Assembly: GCF_036250695.1 (NCBI RefSeq)
Contig: NZ_CP109427.1
Span: 2,852,001 to 2,916,000 of the forward strand
DNA length: 64,000 bases
Source: Streptomyces sp. NBC_01497
GTDB taxonomy: Bacteria; Actinomycetota; Actinomycetes; Streptomycetales; Streptomycetaceae
Direction: 5' to 3'
Both the position numbers and the translations under genes were made by a program. Shown here piece by piece: positions 25,796 to 33,206 of the stretch. Below the pieces are notes generated by a model. The model was not told where the DNA came from. It worked only from the letters and a program-made list of their open reading frames with translations, and did not search any database. The first letter of the stretch is position 1, and each line of letters starts with the position of its first letter.

Positions 25796-26730
25796 GTCGG
25801 AGTTCCTCGGGTCAGGGCACCCGCGACGCGCCGGTGGGTCTCCGGCGGCGCGATCGCCGCCGAGCAGAAACCGCAGCGGTCACCGATCAGGTCGAGGCCG
25901 CACCAGGAGCACACCTCCCGCCGGACGGATGAGACGAGCTGGTAGAGAACGGTGATGTCGGGGAGGTACGCGGCGAACTCGACGGCGCGCTGCGTGCCCC
26001 ACCAGTCCGGAGAGCCCGCGGGCAGCGGGCACTCCCGTACGGCGGCCACCTGCCAGGCGGGCGCGAGGGTCGCGGTGGGCCAGTCGGTGGTGAGCTGGCC
26101 CCTGGCGATGAGGAGTTCGGTCCCGAACTCGGGTCCGGGAAGCTGGTCCACGTCCCGGGGGCCGCCGTCGGCGCCGCCCTTGCCGGTCTTGGCCGCCTTG
26201 CCCGCGGGGGCGCTGCCGCCCGAGCCGAGCCGTACGAGCGCGGGGCTGGGCGCGGCGAGCACCGCGAACTGCGAGCCCGGGACCCAGGACTTGGCGTGGG
26301 ACGTGAGGCTGACGGGCACCCGGTCCAGCTTCGCGACGGAACCGAGGACGGCGCCCGCGTACAGGTAGTGGGAGAGCAGCCGGGCGGCGGAGGCGACGAC
26401 GCCCGCGCTGAAGTCGCAGACGGACAGCTGCCGCAACTGGCGTACGAGGACCCCCAGCGCGAGCGGCGGCAACTCGGAGCGGAGCAGGGCGATCCGGTCG
26501 CTCTCCAGGAGGGAGCGCACCGTGTGCAGGCGGCGTTCGTACGCGGCGGGCAGGTTGGCCGGATACAGCACCACGACGTAGCCGTGCTGTTCGAGCAGCA
26601 GCTGGGCCGTGGACAGCGCGTCGCCCAACGGCTGCTGTTCGGGCGGCTGGAGGACGGCGGCGGTGGGGGTCTGCCGGTCGGTGGGCGGTAACACCAGATC
26701 AGGGCTGGTGACGGCGATTGCGGTCGGCAC
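25792..26730 (-). CDS. Uncharacterised Tad-operon protein with C-terminal zinc ribbon
   Basis: A 312-aa protein from a GTG at 26730 behind GGGGAA, first in the pilus operon. I recognise no catalytic motif. The first ~170 residues look globular and Leu-rich (LSTAQLLLEQHGYVVVLY, then SLLESDRIALLRSELPP). A Gly/Lys/Ala linker sits at ~172-195. The C-terminus holds a zinc-ribbon-like pair, CSWCGLDLIGDRCGFC. The start-stop overlap with the cpaB gene indicates coupling, so a role in pilus assembly or its control is likely, but its nature is unknown. Confidence 0.75.
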   Translation of the reverse strand: MPTAIAVTSPDLVLPPTDRQTPTAAVLQPPEQQPLGDALSTAQLLLEQHGYVVVLYPANLPAAYERRLHTVRSLLESDRIALLRSELPPLALGVLVRQLRQLSVCDFSAGVVASAARLLSHYLYAGAVLGSVAKLDRVPVSLTSHAKSWVPGSQFAVLAAPSPALVRLGSGGSAPAGKAAKTGKGGADGGPRDVDQLPGPEFGTELLIARGQLTTDWPTATLAPAWQVAAVRECPLPAGSPDWWGTQRAVEFAAYLPDITVLYQLVSSVRREVCSWCGLDLIGDRCGFCSAAIAPPETHRRVAGALTRGTPT

Positions 26731-27082
26731 GCTGGTTCCCCGTTCGGCTCCGGACGCCGGCGTCCCGGCCGTCGCAGCTCAACTCAACTCCTGCTGTGCG
26801 TGGTGCGTGTGCGCTCCTGCCTCAGCACTTTATCCACGACCTGGGGCACAGTGAACACTTTTCGGAGCGCCCATGGCACCGTCCGTACATGAACAGCGTC
26901 CCCAACCGGGGCGAACCGCCCGTAAGCACACCGCGAACCCTCACCCGGGGGCGGGACCGGCACATCCGGCCCGGACGCCCCCCGCACTTCAGGCACCCCG
27001 GACGTCGCCCGCACTTCAGGCACCTCGGACGTCGCGCGCACTTCAGGCACCCCGGACGCCCCGGACGGGCGTCCACGGCGCC
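26731..27082. promoter_or_regulatory. Upstream region of the Tad operon, with a 27-bp tandem repeat
   Basis: It should hold the Tad operon promoter. On the minus strand a GGATAAAG box near 26828-26835 is a -10-like candidate, without a clear -35. The far part, beside the WXG gene's stop, is the repeat array described separately. Confidence 0.35.
26984..27064. repeat. 27-bp tandem repeat, three units
   Basis: Units begin at 26984, 27011 and 27038, each starting GCACTTCAGGCACC and continuing CGGACG; the third diverges at its end. Being a multiple of three it opens frames on both strands, but no gene context supports coding. Confidence 0.85.
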
Positions 27083-27457
27083 TCAGACATCCAGGATGCG
27101 GCTGTGCGGGGTGCTCGCGAAGTCCTGGGCCCCCGCTCCCGCGTCGATGTGCCGGGCCTCGTCGTTCATGCGGCGGAGCGTGTCCGCCTCCTGGTCGGTG
27201 AAGCCGTCGCGGCTGAGGCGGACCGCCTCCTCGACGACGCCCAGGAGTTCGCCGACGCGGACCACGTCCTTGGCCACCCGGAGGTGGTTCTCGCGGTAGC
27301 CGTCACCGGCGTCGCTCTGCCAGCCGCCCTCGATCGTGTCGACGAGGGTGGACATGCGCCGGACCTGGTCGCCCAGGTGGTCCCGCATCTTGTTCAGGCC
27401 GCCCACGAGATGGGTGAGGTCGTCCGCCGATACGTCGAGGTCCTTGTCGTCGCCCAT
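27083..27457 (-). CDS. WXG100-like (ESAT-6 superfamily) small protein
   Basis: A 124-aa helical protein with a central GGWQSDAGDGYRE turn, resembling the W-x-G hairpin of WXG100 proteins, flanked by two amphipathic helices (residues ~12-42 and ~55-90). Residues ~95-124 are an acidic and polar tail. WXG100 proteins are usually type VII secretion substrates, but no ESX component is seen nearby, so the export route is unknown. It is the last gene before the divergent chitinase. Confidence 0.65.
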   Translation of the reverse strand: MGDDKDLDVSADDLTHLVGGLNKMRDHLGDQVRRMSTLVDTIEGGWQSDAGDGYRENHLRVAKDVVRVGELLGVVEEAVRLSRDGFTDQEADTLRRMNDEARHIDAGAGAQDFASTPHSRILDV

Positions 27458-27587
27458 GCGCCGACTCTACGACCCGGCGCGTGACGCCTGAAGGGGCTCG
27501 GCCCGGTTCGCCCGCGAACGGCGGCCGGGGCGCCGGCACCGGGCATCGCGCCGCACTGTTGCCTTCTTTCCTTTCGCGTACGGAGTC

Positions 27588-27617
27588 TTGACATCACCCA
27601 ATGGTCTGGACCAGTTT
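27588..27617 (+). promoter_or_regulatory. Chitinase 1 promoter with DasR-type box
   Basis: The -35 TTGACA lies at 27588-27593 and a -10-like CAGTTT at 27612-27617 (18-nt spacer). The palindrome AATGGTCTGGACCAGT at 27600-27615 overlaps spacer and -10 and differs from the known DasR consensus ACTGGTCTAGACCAGT at two positions. DasR is the N-acetylglucosamine-responsive GntR regulator of Streptomyces chitinolysis. The site therefore predicts repression that is relieved by chitin-derived sugars. Confidence 0.8.
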
Positions 27618-27670
27618 GTAACCGCTTTCCCCCCACACGTTTTCCGCTCTCCCCCCACGGAGGCCAAGCA

Positions 27671-28687
27671 GTGCACCTCACCTCACTCCCCCGCAGGGCC
27701 GCCCTCGCGGTGGCCGGACTGGCCGCCGCCGCGACGGTGTTCGCCCTGCCGGCAGCCGCCCAGGCGGCACCGGCACCCCAGGCCGCACCGGCCGCGTCGG
27801 CGGCCGCCGTCCCGGCGCACGCCGTCACCGGCTACTGGCAGGACTTCGACAACGGCGCGCAGGTCCAAAAGCTCGCCGACGTGCCCGACCAGTACGACAT
27901 CATCGCCGTCGCGTTCGCGAACGCGACAACCACGCCCGGGCAGATCGCGTTCAGCCTGGACCCGGCGGTGGGCTACACCTCCGACGCCCAGTTCACGGCG
28001 GACATCGCGGCCAAGCAGGCCGAGGGCAAGTCCGTGGTGCTGTCCGTCGGCGGGCAGAACGGCACCGTCTCCGTCAGCGACGCCGCCTCGGCGTCCGCGT
28101 TCGCCGACTCCGCGTACGCGCTGATGCAGCAGTACGGGTTCAACGGCATCGACATCGACCTGGAGAACGGGCTCAACTCGACCTACATGGCGCAGGCACT
28201 GCATCAGCTCGCGGCCAAGGCGGGCTCCGGGTTCGTGCTGACGATGGCGCCGCAGACCATCGACATGCAGTCGACGTCCGCCGAGTACTTCAAGACGGCG
28301 CTGGCCGTGAAGGACATCCTGACCGTCGTCAACATGCAATACTACAACAGCGGTTCGATGCTGGGCTGCGACGGCAAGGTCTACTCACAGGGCTCCGTCG
28401 ACTTCATCACGGCGCTCGCCTGCATCCAGCTCCAGGGCGGACTCGACCCGTCGCAGGTCGGCATCGGCGTACCGGCGTCGTCGAGCGCGGCGGGCAGCGG
28501 GTACGTGGCGCCCTCGGTCGTCGACGACGCCCTGGACTGCCTGACGAAGGGCAGCAACTGCGGTTCCTTCACTCCCCCGACGACCTGGCCGGGCGTGCGC
28601 GGTGCGATGGCCTGGTCGACCAACTGGGACGCGTCGGCCGGCAGCGCCTGGTCGAGCACGGTCGGCGGGCACGTGCACTCCCTCTGA
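27671..28687 (+). CDS. Secreted GH18 chitinase, single domain
   Basis: A 338-aa protein from a GTG at 27671. Signal peptide ~1-36 (basic start, Ala-rich core, AQAAPA end). An Ala/Pro linker follows, then a GH18 (beta/alpha)8 catalytic domain from about residue 53 (AVTGYWQDFDNGAQVQKLAD). The active site NGIDIDLE gives the catalytic Glu at 165, with SVGGQNG and the substrate-binding QYYN downstream. There is no carbohydrate-binding module. It hydrolyses chitin outside the cell. It is a close paralogue of the next gene; the two share nearly all motifs in order. Confidence 0.93.
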   Translation: MHLTSLPRRAALAVAGLAAAATVFALPAAAQAAPAPQAAPAASAAAVPAHAVTGYWQDFDNGAQVQKLADVPDQYDIIAVAFANATTTPGQIAFSLDPAVGYTSDAQFTADIAAKQAEGKSVVLSVGGQNGTVSVSDAASASAFADSAYALMQQYGFNGIDIDLENGLNSTYMAQALHQLAAKAGSGFVLTMAPQTIDMQSTSAEYFKTALAVKDILTVVNMQYYNSGSMLGCDGKVYSQGSVDFITALACIQLQGGLDPSQVGIGVPASSSAAGSGYVAPSVVDDALDCLTKGSNCGSFTPPTTWPGVRGAMAWSTNWDASAGSAWSSTVGGHVHSL

Positions 28688-28856
28688 ACAGGCAGCCTGC
28701 CGCGGGGTGATCACCCGCGGAGGACGTCCGACCGGAACGCCGTCCGCCACCGCGGGCGGCGTTCCCGTTCGCCCGGCGGGAAGGCGCCGGGGCCCGCAGG
28801 ACACGTGGCCGGCGCCTCCGGGCCGCCGCACTTCCTGCGGAATTCGCCGTGACATC

Positions 28857-28885
28857 TTGACAAGTCCATTGGTCTGGACCATTTT
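28857..28885 (+). promoter_or_regulatory. Chitinase 2 promoter with DasR-type box
   Basis: The -35 TTGACA at 28857-28862, -10-like CATTTT at 28880-28885 (17-nt spacer), and palindrome ATTGGTCTGGACCATT at 28868-28883 placed exactly as in the first chitinase promoter. This again matches the DasR consensus core TGGTCT-GACCA. Confidence 0.8.
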
Positions 28886-28952
28886 ACCGGTCAGGCGGTG
28901 GCCACCGTTTCCCTTTCCGCACCTCCATCCCACCCCCATCCGGAGGCAGTAA

Positions 28953-30671
28953 GTGGAACGCACCAGACGCAGATCCTGGCTCCGCAGAACCGCGGGCGGC
29001 GCCGTCGCCGCCCTCGCGGCCGGGGCGCTGAGCCTCGCCGGACTCGCCGGCACCGCGCACGCCGCCGACATCAACGTGGCCAAGAACGGCGGTTACGAGT
29101 CCGGGCTCGCCAACTGGACCTGTGCGGCGGGCACCACCGCCGTGGTCTCCTCCCCCGTGCACGGCGGCTCCGCCGCTCTCCGGGGCACGCCCGCCGGGCA
29201 GGACTTCGCGCAGTGCGCGCAGACCGTGGCCGTCGCGCCCAACTCCTCGTACACGCTCAGCGCCTGGGTCCAGGGCTCGTACACGTACCTGGGTGCCACC
29301 GGCACCGGTACGACCGACCCGCAGACCTGGACACCCGGCAGCTCCGGCTGGACGCAGCTGAAGACGACGTTCACGACGGGCCCGTCCACGAAGTCCGTCA
29401 GCGTCTACACACACGGCTGGTACGGCCAGGCCGCGTACGACGTGGACGACCTCACCCTCGTGGGCCCGGACGGCGGCGGGGGCGGCGACACCGGCCCGCA
29501 GGCGCCCGCCACGCCGGGCGGGCTGAGCGCGAGCGGCGCCACCGCGTCCTCCGTGAACCTGAACTGGGGCGCCGCCTCCGGCGCCACCGGCTACAACGTC
29601 TACCAGGGCGCGACGAAGATCCAGTCGACGTCCGGCACGTCCGCGACGGTCTCCGGGCTCGCCGCGAACACGACGTACCAGTTCCAGGTCAGCGCGACCA
29701 ACTCCGCGGGCGAGTCCGCGAAGTCGACGGCCGTGAGCGTGACGACCACCTCGGGCGGCGGCACCACCCCGCCCGGCGGCTCCCCCTCCGTGCCGAAGCA
29801 CGCGGTCACGGGCTACTGGCAGGACTTCAACAACGGCGCCACCGTGCAGAAGCTGCGGGACGTCCCCTCGAACTACGACATCATCGCCGTGGCGTTCGCG
29901 GACGCCACGAGCACGCCCGGCCAGCTCGGCTTCACCCTCGACCCGGCGGTCGGCTACTCCTCCGCCGCCGACTTCAAGGCGGACATCGCCGCGAAGAAGG
30001 CCGCGGGCAAGTCCGTGATCCTCTCGGTGGGCGGCCAGAACGGCACGGTCTCCGTCAACAGCGCCTCGTCCGCGACGGAGTTCGCGAACTCGGCGTACTC
30101 GCTGATGCAGACCTACGGCTTCAACGGCATCGACATCGACCTGGAGAACGGCGTCAACTCCACCTACATGGCGCAGGCGCTGCACCAGCTTGCCGCGAAG
30201 GCCGGCTCCGGGTTCGTCCTGACGATGGCGCCGCAGACGCTGGACATGCAGTCCACGGGCACCGAGTACTTCAAGCTGGCGCTCGCGGTGAAGGACATCC
30301 TCACCGTCGTCAACACCCAGTACTACAACAGCGGTTCGATGCTGGGCTGCGACGGCAAGGTCTACTCGCAGGGCTCCGTCGACTTCATCACGGCACTCGC
30401 CTGCATCCAGCTCCAGGGCGGCCTCTCACCCTCGCAGGTCGGCATCGGCGTACCGGCGTCGACGAGCGGCGCGGGCAGCGGCTACGTGGCGCCGTCCGTC
30501 GTCGACAACGCGCTGGACTGCCTCGCCAAGGGCAGCAACTGCGGTTCCTTCAAGCCCTCGACGACCTGGCCGGGCCTGCGCGGCGCGATGGCCTGGTCGA
30601 CCAACTGGGACGCCTCGGCCGGCAACGCCTGGTCGAACACGGTGGGCCCGCACGTGCACGCCCTGCCGTAA
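28953..30671 (+). CDS. Secreted multidomain GH18 chitinase (CBM + FnIII + GH18)
   Basis: A 572-aa protein from a GTG at 28953. Signal peptide ~1-37 with an RR pair early. A jelly-roll carbohydrate-binding domain covers ~38-175 (NGGYESGLANWTC start, DVDDLTLVG end). A Gly-rich linker leads to an FnIII domain (~188-272; PGGLSASGATASSVNLNW) and another Gly/Pro linker. The GH18 domain covers ~286-572, with catalytic Glu398 in NGIDIDLE. The CBM and FnIII parts should bind and position crystalline chitin. Its catalytic domain is nearly the same as that of the preceding gene, so the pair arose by duplication with domain gain or loss. Confidence 0.93.
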   Translation: MERTRRRSWLRRTAGGAVAALAAGALSLAGLAGTAHAADINVAKNGGYESGLANWTCAAGTTAVVSSPVHGGSAALRGTPAGQDFAQCAQTVAVAPNSSYTLSAWVQGSYTYLGATGTGTTDPQTWTPGSSGWTQLKTTFTTGPSTKSVSVYTHGWYGQAAYDVDDLTLVGPDGGGGGDTGPQAPATPGGLSASGATASSVNLNWGAASGATGYNVYQGATKIQSTSGTSATVSGLAANTTYQFQVSATNSAGESAKSTAVSVTTTSGGGTTPPGGSPSVPKHAVTGYWQDFNNGATVQKLRDVPSNYDIIAVAFADATSTPGQLGFTLDPAVGYSSAADFKADIAAKKAAGKSVILSVGGQNGTVSVNSASSATEFANSAYSLMQTYGFNGIDIDLENGVNSTYMAQALHQLAAKAGSGFVLTMAPQTLDMQSTGTEYFKLALAVKDILTVVNTQYYNSGSMLGCDGKVYSQGSVDFITALACIQLQGGLSPSQVGIGVPASTSGAGSGYVAPSVVDNALDCLAKGSNCGSFKPSTTWPGLRGAMAWSTNWDASAGNAWSNTVGPHVHALP

Positions 30672-30731
30672 CACCCCGCCCGGGGCCGGGGGCCAGGGGC
30701 CCGACGGCCTCTCCCGTTCCCCCCACAGGGC

Positions 30732-30767
30732 CGACAGCGCCGCCGCGTCGAAACGGCGGCGCTGTCG
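30732..30767. terminator. Bidirectional terminator between chitinase 2 and ridA
   Basis: A perfect 14-bp stem, arms 30732-30745 (CGACAGCGCCGCCG) and 30754-30767, with an 8-nt loop, between two convergent genes. Confidence 0.85.
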
Positions 30768-30823
30768 CGCGCCCAGGTCCGGCCGGGAACGGGTCCGGCC
30801 GGGAAGGGACTGCGAGGACGGAC

Positions 30824-31234
30824 TCAGCCGAGGACGGCCAGCGCGTCGATCTCGATCAGCAGGCCCGGGGGCAGCGCCACGTACACCGTCGTACGGGCGG
30901 ACGGCGGGGCCTGCAGGTTCTGCTCCGCGAAGTACGCGTTGTAGATCTCGTTCATCTCCGCGAAGTGGGTCACGTCGGTGAGGTAGACGCGCATCATCAT
31001 CACGTCGTCCCAGCTCGCGCCCCCCTCCTCCAGGATCGCCTTGACGTTCGCGAGGGTCTGGAGCGTCTGCTCGCGCAGGGTGGGGCCCGCGGGCGTGGGG
31101 GCCTGGCCCGCGACGGCCGGCAGGAAGCCGACCTGGCCCGCGACCTGCAGGATGTTGCCCTTGCGCACGCCGTGCGAGAACTTCGCCGGCGGCTCGGTGT
31201 GGGTGGCGGGGGTCAGCGCGGTCTTGTCGCTCAT
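30824..31234 (-). CDS. ridA: RidA family reactive-intermediate deaminase
   Basis: A 136-aa protein of the YjgF/RidA family, which hydrolyses enamine/imine intermediates made by PLP enzymes. Visible marks are QVAGQVGFLPA, LREQTLQTLANVKAILEEGGASWDDVMM, and PPSARTTVYVALPPGLLIEIDA (catalytic Arg region). Its start overlaps the IclR gene stop by 4 nt. Its neighbour, a PLP-type D-amino acid deaminase, would produce such intermediates, so the link is functional as well as positional. Confidence 0.9.
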   Translation of the reverse strand: MSDKTALTPATHTEPPAKFSHGVRKGNILQVAGQVGFLPAVAGQAPTPAGPTLREQTLQTLANVKAILEEGGASWDDVMMMRVYLTDVTHFAEMNEIYNAYFAEQNLQAPPSARTTVYVALPPGLLIEIDALAVLG

Positions 31235-31995
31235 CCTGTTGCTTCCTTGGGTGGTGTGGTACCTGCGTACTCCCTGCTGACGGCGTCCGCCGTGCGGCGG
31301 ACCTGCGGCAGCAGTCCGAGGAGTTCCTCGGCGGTCACGACGACGTTCGGTGCCGAGACCGACATCGCGGCAACCACCCGTCCGTCGGGTCCCTTGATCG
31401 GGGCGCCCACACAGTTGATGGACTCCTCGTGGCCACCGAGGTCGGTGGCCCAGCCCTGGTCGCGCACGACGGCCAGCTCCCGGAGGAACGCGGGCGCGTC
31501 GGGCGTCGAACGGGGCGTGTACATGGGGTAGTCGAGGCGCTCGGCGAGCGCCCGCCGCTCCGGCTCCGGGAGGTCGGCGAGCAGCAGTTTGGCGACCGCC
31601 GCGACGGTGATCGGCACGGACTTGCCGATCCGCGAGTACATCCGGACCGGGTAGCGGCTCTCGACCTTGTCGATGTAGAGGACCTCGCGCTCCTCGTAGA
31701 CCGCCAGGTGGACGGTGTGCCCGCAGCTCTCGTTGAGGGCCATCAGATGCGGGTGCGCGACGTCGCGCACGTCGAGGTTCAGGGCGGCTTCCTGGGCGAG
31801 GGTGAACAGCTTGGCGCCGAGCCGGTAGCGCTGGTCGCGCTGGCGGTGCACGAGGCCGTGCTCGTTCAGGGTGCGCAGCAGCCGCATCGCGGTCGACTTG
31901 TGGACGCCGAGCGCCTCGGCGACCTCGCCGAGGTCGGCGGGGCCGCGGGCGAGCAGCGGCAGGATGCTCAGGGCGCGGTCGACGGTCTGGCTCAT
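31231..31995 (-). CDS. IclR family regulator (D-amino acid cluster)
   Basis: A 254-aa protein with an N-terminal winged helix (about residues 5-60; LGEVAEALGVHKSTAMRLLRTL) and a C-terminal effector domain (GHTVHLAVYEEREVLYIDKVES, then IGKSVPITVAAVAK). It sits between ridA and the kinase gene with 4-nt overlaps on both sides, so the three are one operon. It most likely binds the GCAAC palindromes at 33129-33154 to control both arms of the divergon. Confidence 0.92.
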   Translation of the reverse strand: MSQTVDRALSILPLLARGPADLGEVAEALGVHKSTAMRLLRTLNEHGLVHRQRDQRYRLGAKLFTLAQEAALNLDVRDVAHPHLMALNESCGHTVHLAVYEEREVLYIDKVESRYPVRMYSRIGKSVPITVAAVAKLLLADLPEPERRALAERLDYPMYTPRSTPDAPAFLRELAVVRDQGWATDLGGHEESINCVGAPIKGPDGRVVAAMSVSAPNVVVTAEELLGLLPQVRRTADAVSREYAGTTPPKEATG

Positions 31996-33065
31996 GGCGT
32001 ACGCACCGCCCCGGCGGCTCCCGCGTCACCGGCGGCCGGGTCCGGTGCGGGGGCCGCGGCCGGGTCCGTCGCGCCGGCGTCCTTGCGGCCCGCGTCCGTC
32101 CAGCCCGCCGAGAGCCGCAGCGCCGCCCACTCCCGTTCGCCGAGCGCGGCCAGCCGGTCGGCGTGGGCACGCTCCGGCGGTACGCACACGTCGGCCTCGA
32201 CCGTCAGGACGGAGGCAGCCATCAGGTGGCCGTGCCGCAGCCGTTCGGCGGGCGGCAGGCCGCGCAGCGTCGCGGACAGGACGCCCGCGGCGAAGGCGTC
32301 GCCCGCGCCGACCGGAGCCACGACGTCGACGCTGAGCGCGGGCGCGGTCACCGAGGTGCCGCCGGTGAACAGCGTGGCACCCGCCGCTCCCCGCTTGACG
32401 ATCAGCGTCGCAGGCTCGGGCAGGGCCGCCCGGATCGCCTCGGCGCCACGCACGTCCCAGGCCTCCGCCGCCTCGTCCTCGCCGACGAAGACGAGGTCGG
32501 CGCCGCGCGCGAGGTCCAGCAGGACCCGGGCGCCGGCGGCGTCGCGCCACAGCCGGGGCCGGTGGTTGACGTCGAAGGACACCAGGGGCCTGCCGGGCCG
32601 CCGCGCGGTGAGGGTTTCGAGGAGGGCGAGGCAGTCCGGCGACAGGGCGGCGGTGATGCCGGAGAGGTGGAGGACGCGACAGTCGTCGAGGAGGCCGAGC
32701 GGCATGTTCGCGGGGGACATCGCGGAGGCCGCGGAACCCGCCCGGTAGTACGCGACCTCGTGCGCGGTCGTCGCCCGGTCGTTGGCGGTGCGGAAGTAGA
32801 TGCCGGTGGGACGCTCCGTGTCGCGCCGTACCGCCGAGGTGTCGACCCCGTACGCCCCTATCGCCTCGACCAGGTGGTCCCCGAAGCCGTCGGCCCCGAC
32901 CCGGCTGACCCAGGCGGACCGGTGGCCCGCGGCGGCCAGCGCGCAGGCCACGTTGGACTCCGCGCCGCCGATACCGCGGGCGAAGGAGGGCACGTCCGCG
33001 AGGCGGCCGGGCCGCGACGGTACGAACGTGACCATGGACTCGCCCACGCACACAACCTCGGTCAC
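31992..33065 (-). CDS. PfkB family sugar kinase, 2-keto-3-deoxygluconate kinase-like
   Basis: A 357-aa protein from a GTG at 33065 (GGGAGGAG, 7-nt spacing). N-terminal GGAESNVACALAAAG is PfkB signature 1; the C-terminal PVGAGDAFAAGVLSA is signature 2 with the catalytic Asp. The GESMVTFVP opening resembles KDG kinases. Signature spacing and length fit the family, apart from a low-complexity Ala/Pro tail of ~45 residues. A keto-deoxy sugar acid kinase beside D-amino acid genes suggests D-glucosaminate or related amino-sugar-acid catabolism, but this is inference. Confidence 0.88.
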   Translation of the reverse strand: MTEVVCVGESMVTFVPSRPGRLADVPSFARGIGGAESNVACALAAAGHRSAWVSRVGADGFGDHLVEAIGAYGVDTSAVRRDTERPTGIYFRTANDRATTAHEVAYYRAGSAASAMSPANMPLGLLDDCRVLHLSGITAALSPDCLALLETLTARRPGRPLVSFDVNHRPRLWRDAAGARVLLDLARGADLVFVGEDEAAEAWDVRGAEAIRAALPEPATLIVKRGAAGATLFTGGTSVTAPALSVDVVAPVGAGDAFAAGVLSATLRGLPPAERLRHGHLMAASVLTVEADVCVPPERAHADRLAALGEREWAALRLSAGWTDAGRKDAGATDPAAAPAPDPAAGDAGAAGAVRTP

Positions 33066-33128
33066 TCGCCGGCTCCTCCCGATTGACCCGATGTCGCGTC
33101 GGATGTTAGACAACGACAAGCGTCATGC

Positions 33129-33154
33129 GCAACGCGCGTTGCAGCATGTGCAAC
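33129..33154. promoter_or_regulatory. Probable IclR operator in the D-amino acid divergon
   Basis: Two overlapping palindromes: GCAACGCGCGTTGC at 33129-33142 (perfect) and GTTGCAGCATGTGCAAC at 33138-33154 (arms GTTGCA/TGCAAC, 5-nt centre). They share the middle GTTGC half-site. They lie 64 nt from the kinase start and 53 nt from the deaminase start, where an IclR-type site would control both arms. Confidence 0.7.
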
Positions 33155-33206
33155 CAACAGGGGGACCACTCACCCCAGGCGACTCACCCCGCAGGAGCGC
33201 ACACCC

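Noticed and set aside
26984..27064. Short repeat protein gene across the 27-bp repeat
   Set aside because: Frames through it lack ribosome-binding sites and any family resemblance, and they end in unrelated sequence on both sides.
28898..31531. An 877-codon plus-strand open frame over the second chitinase
   Set aside because: It runs in another frame of the GH18 gene and antisense to ridA and iclR, with Arg-rich shadow composition.
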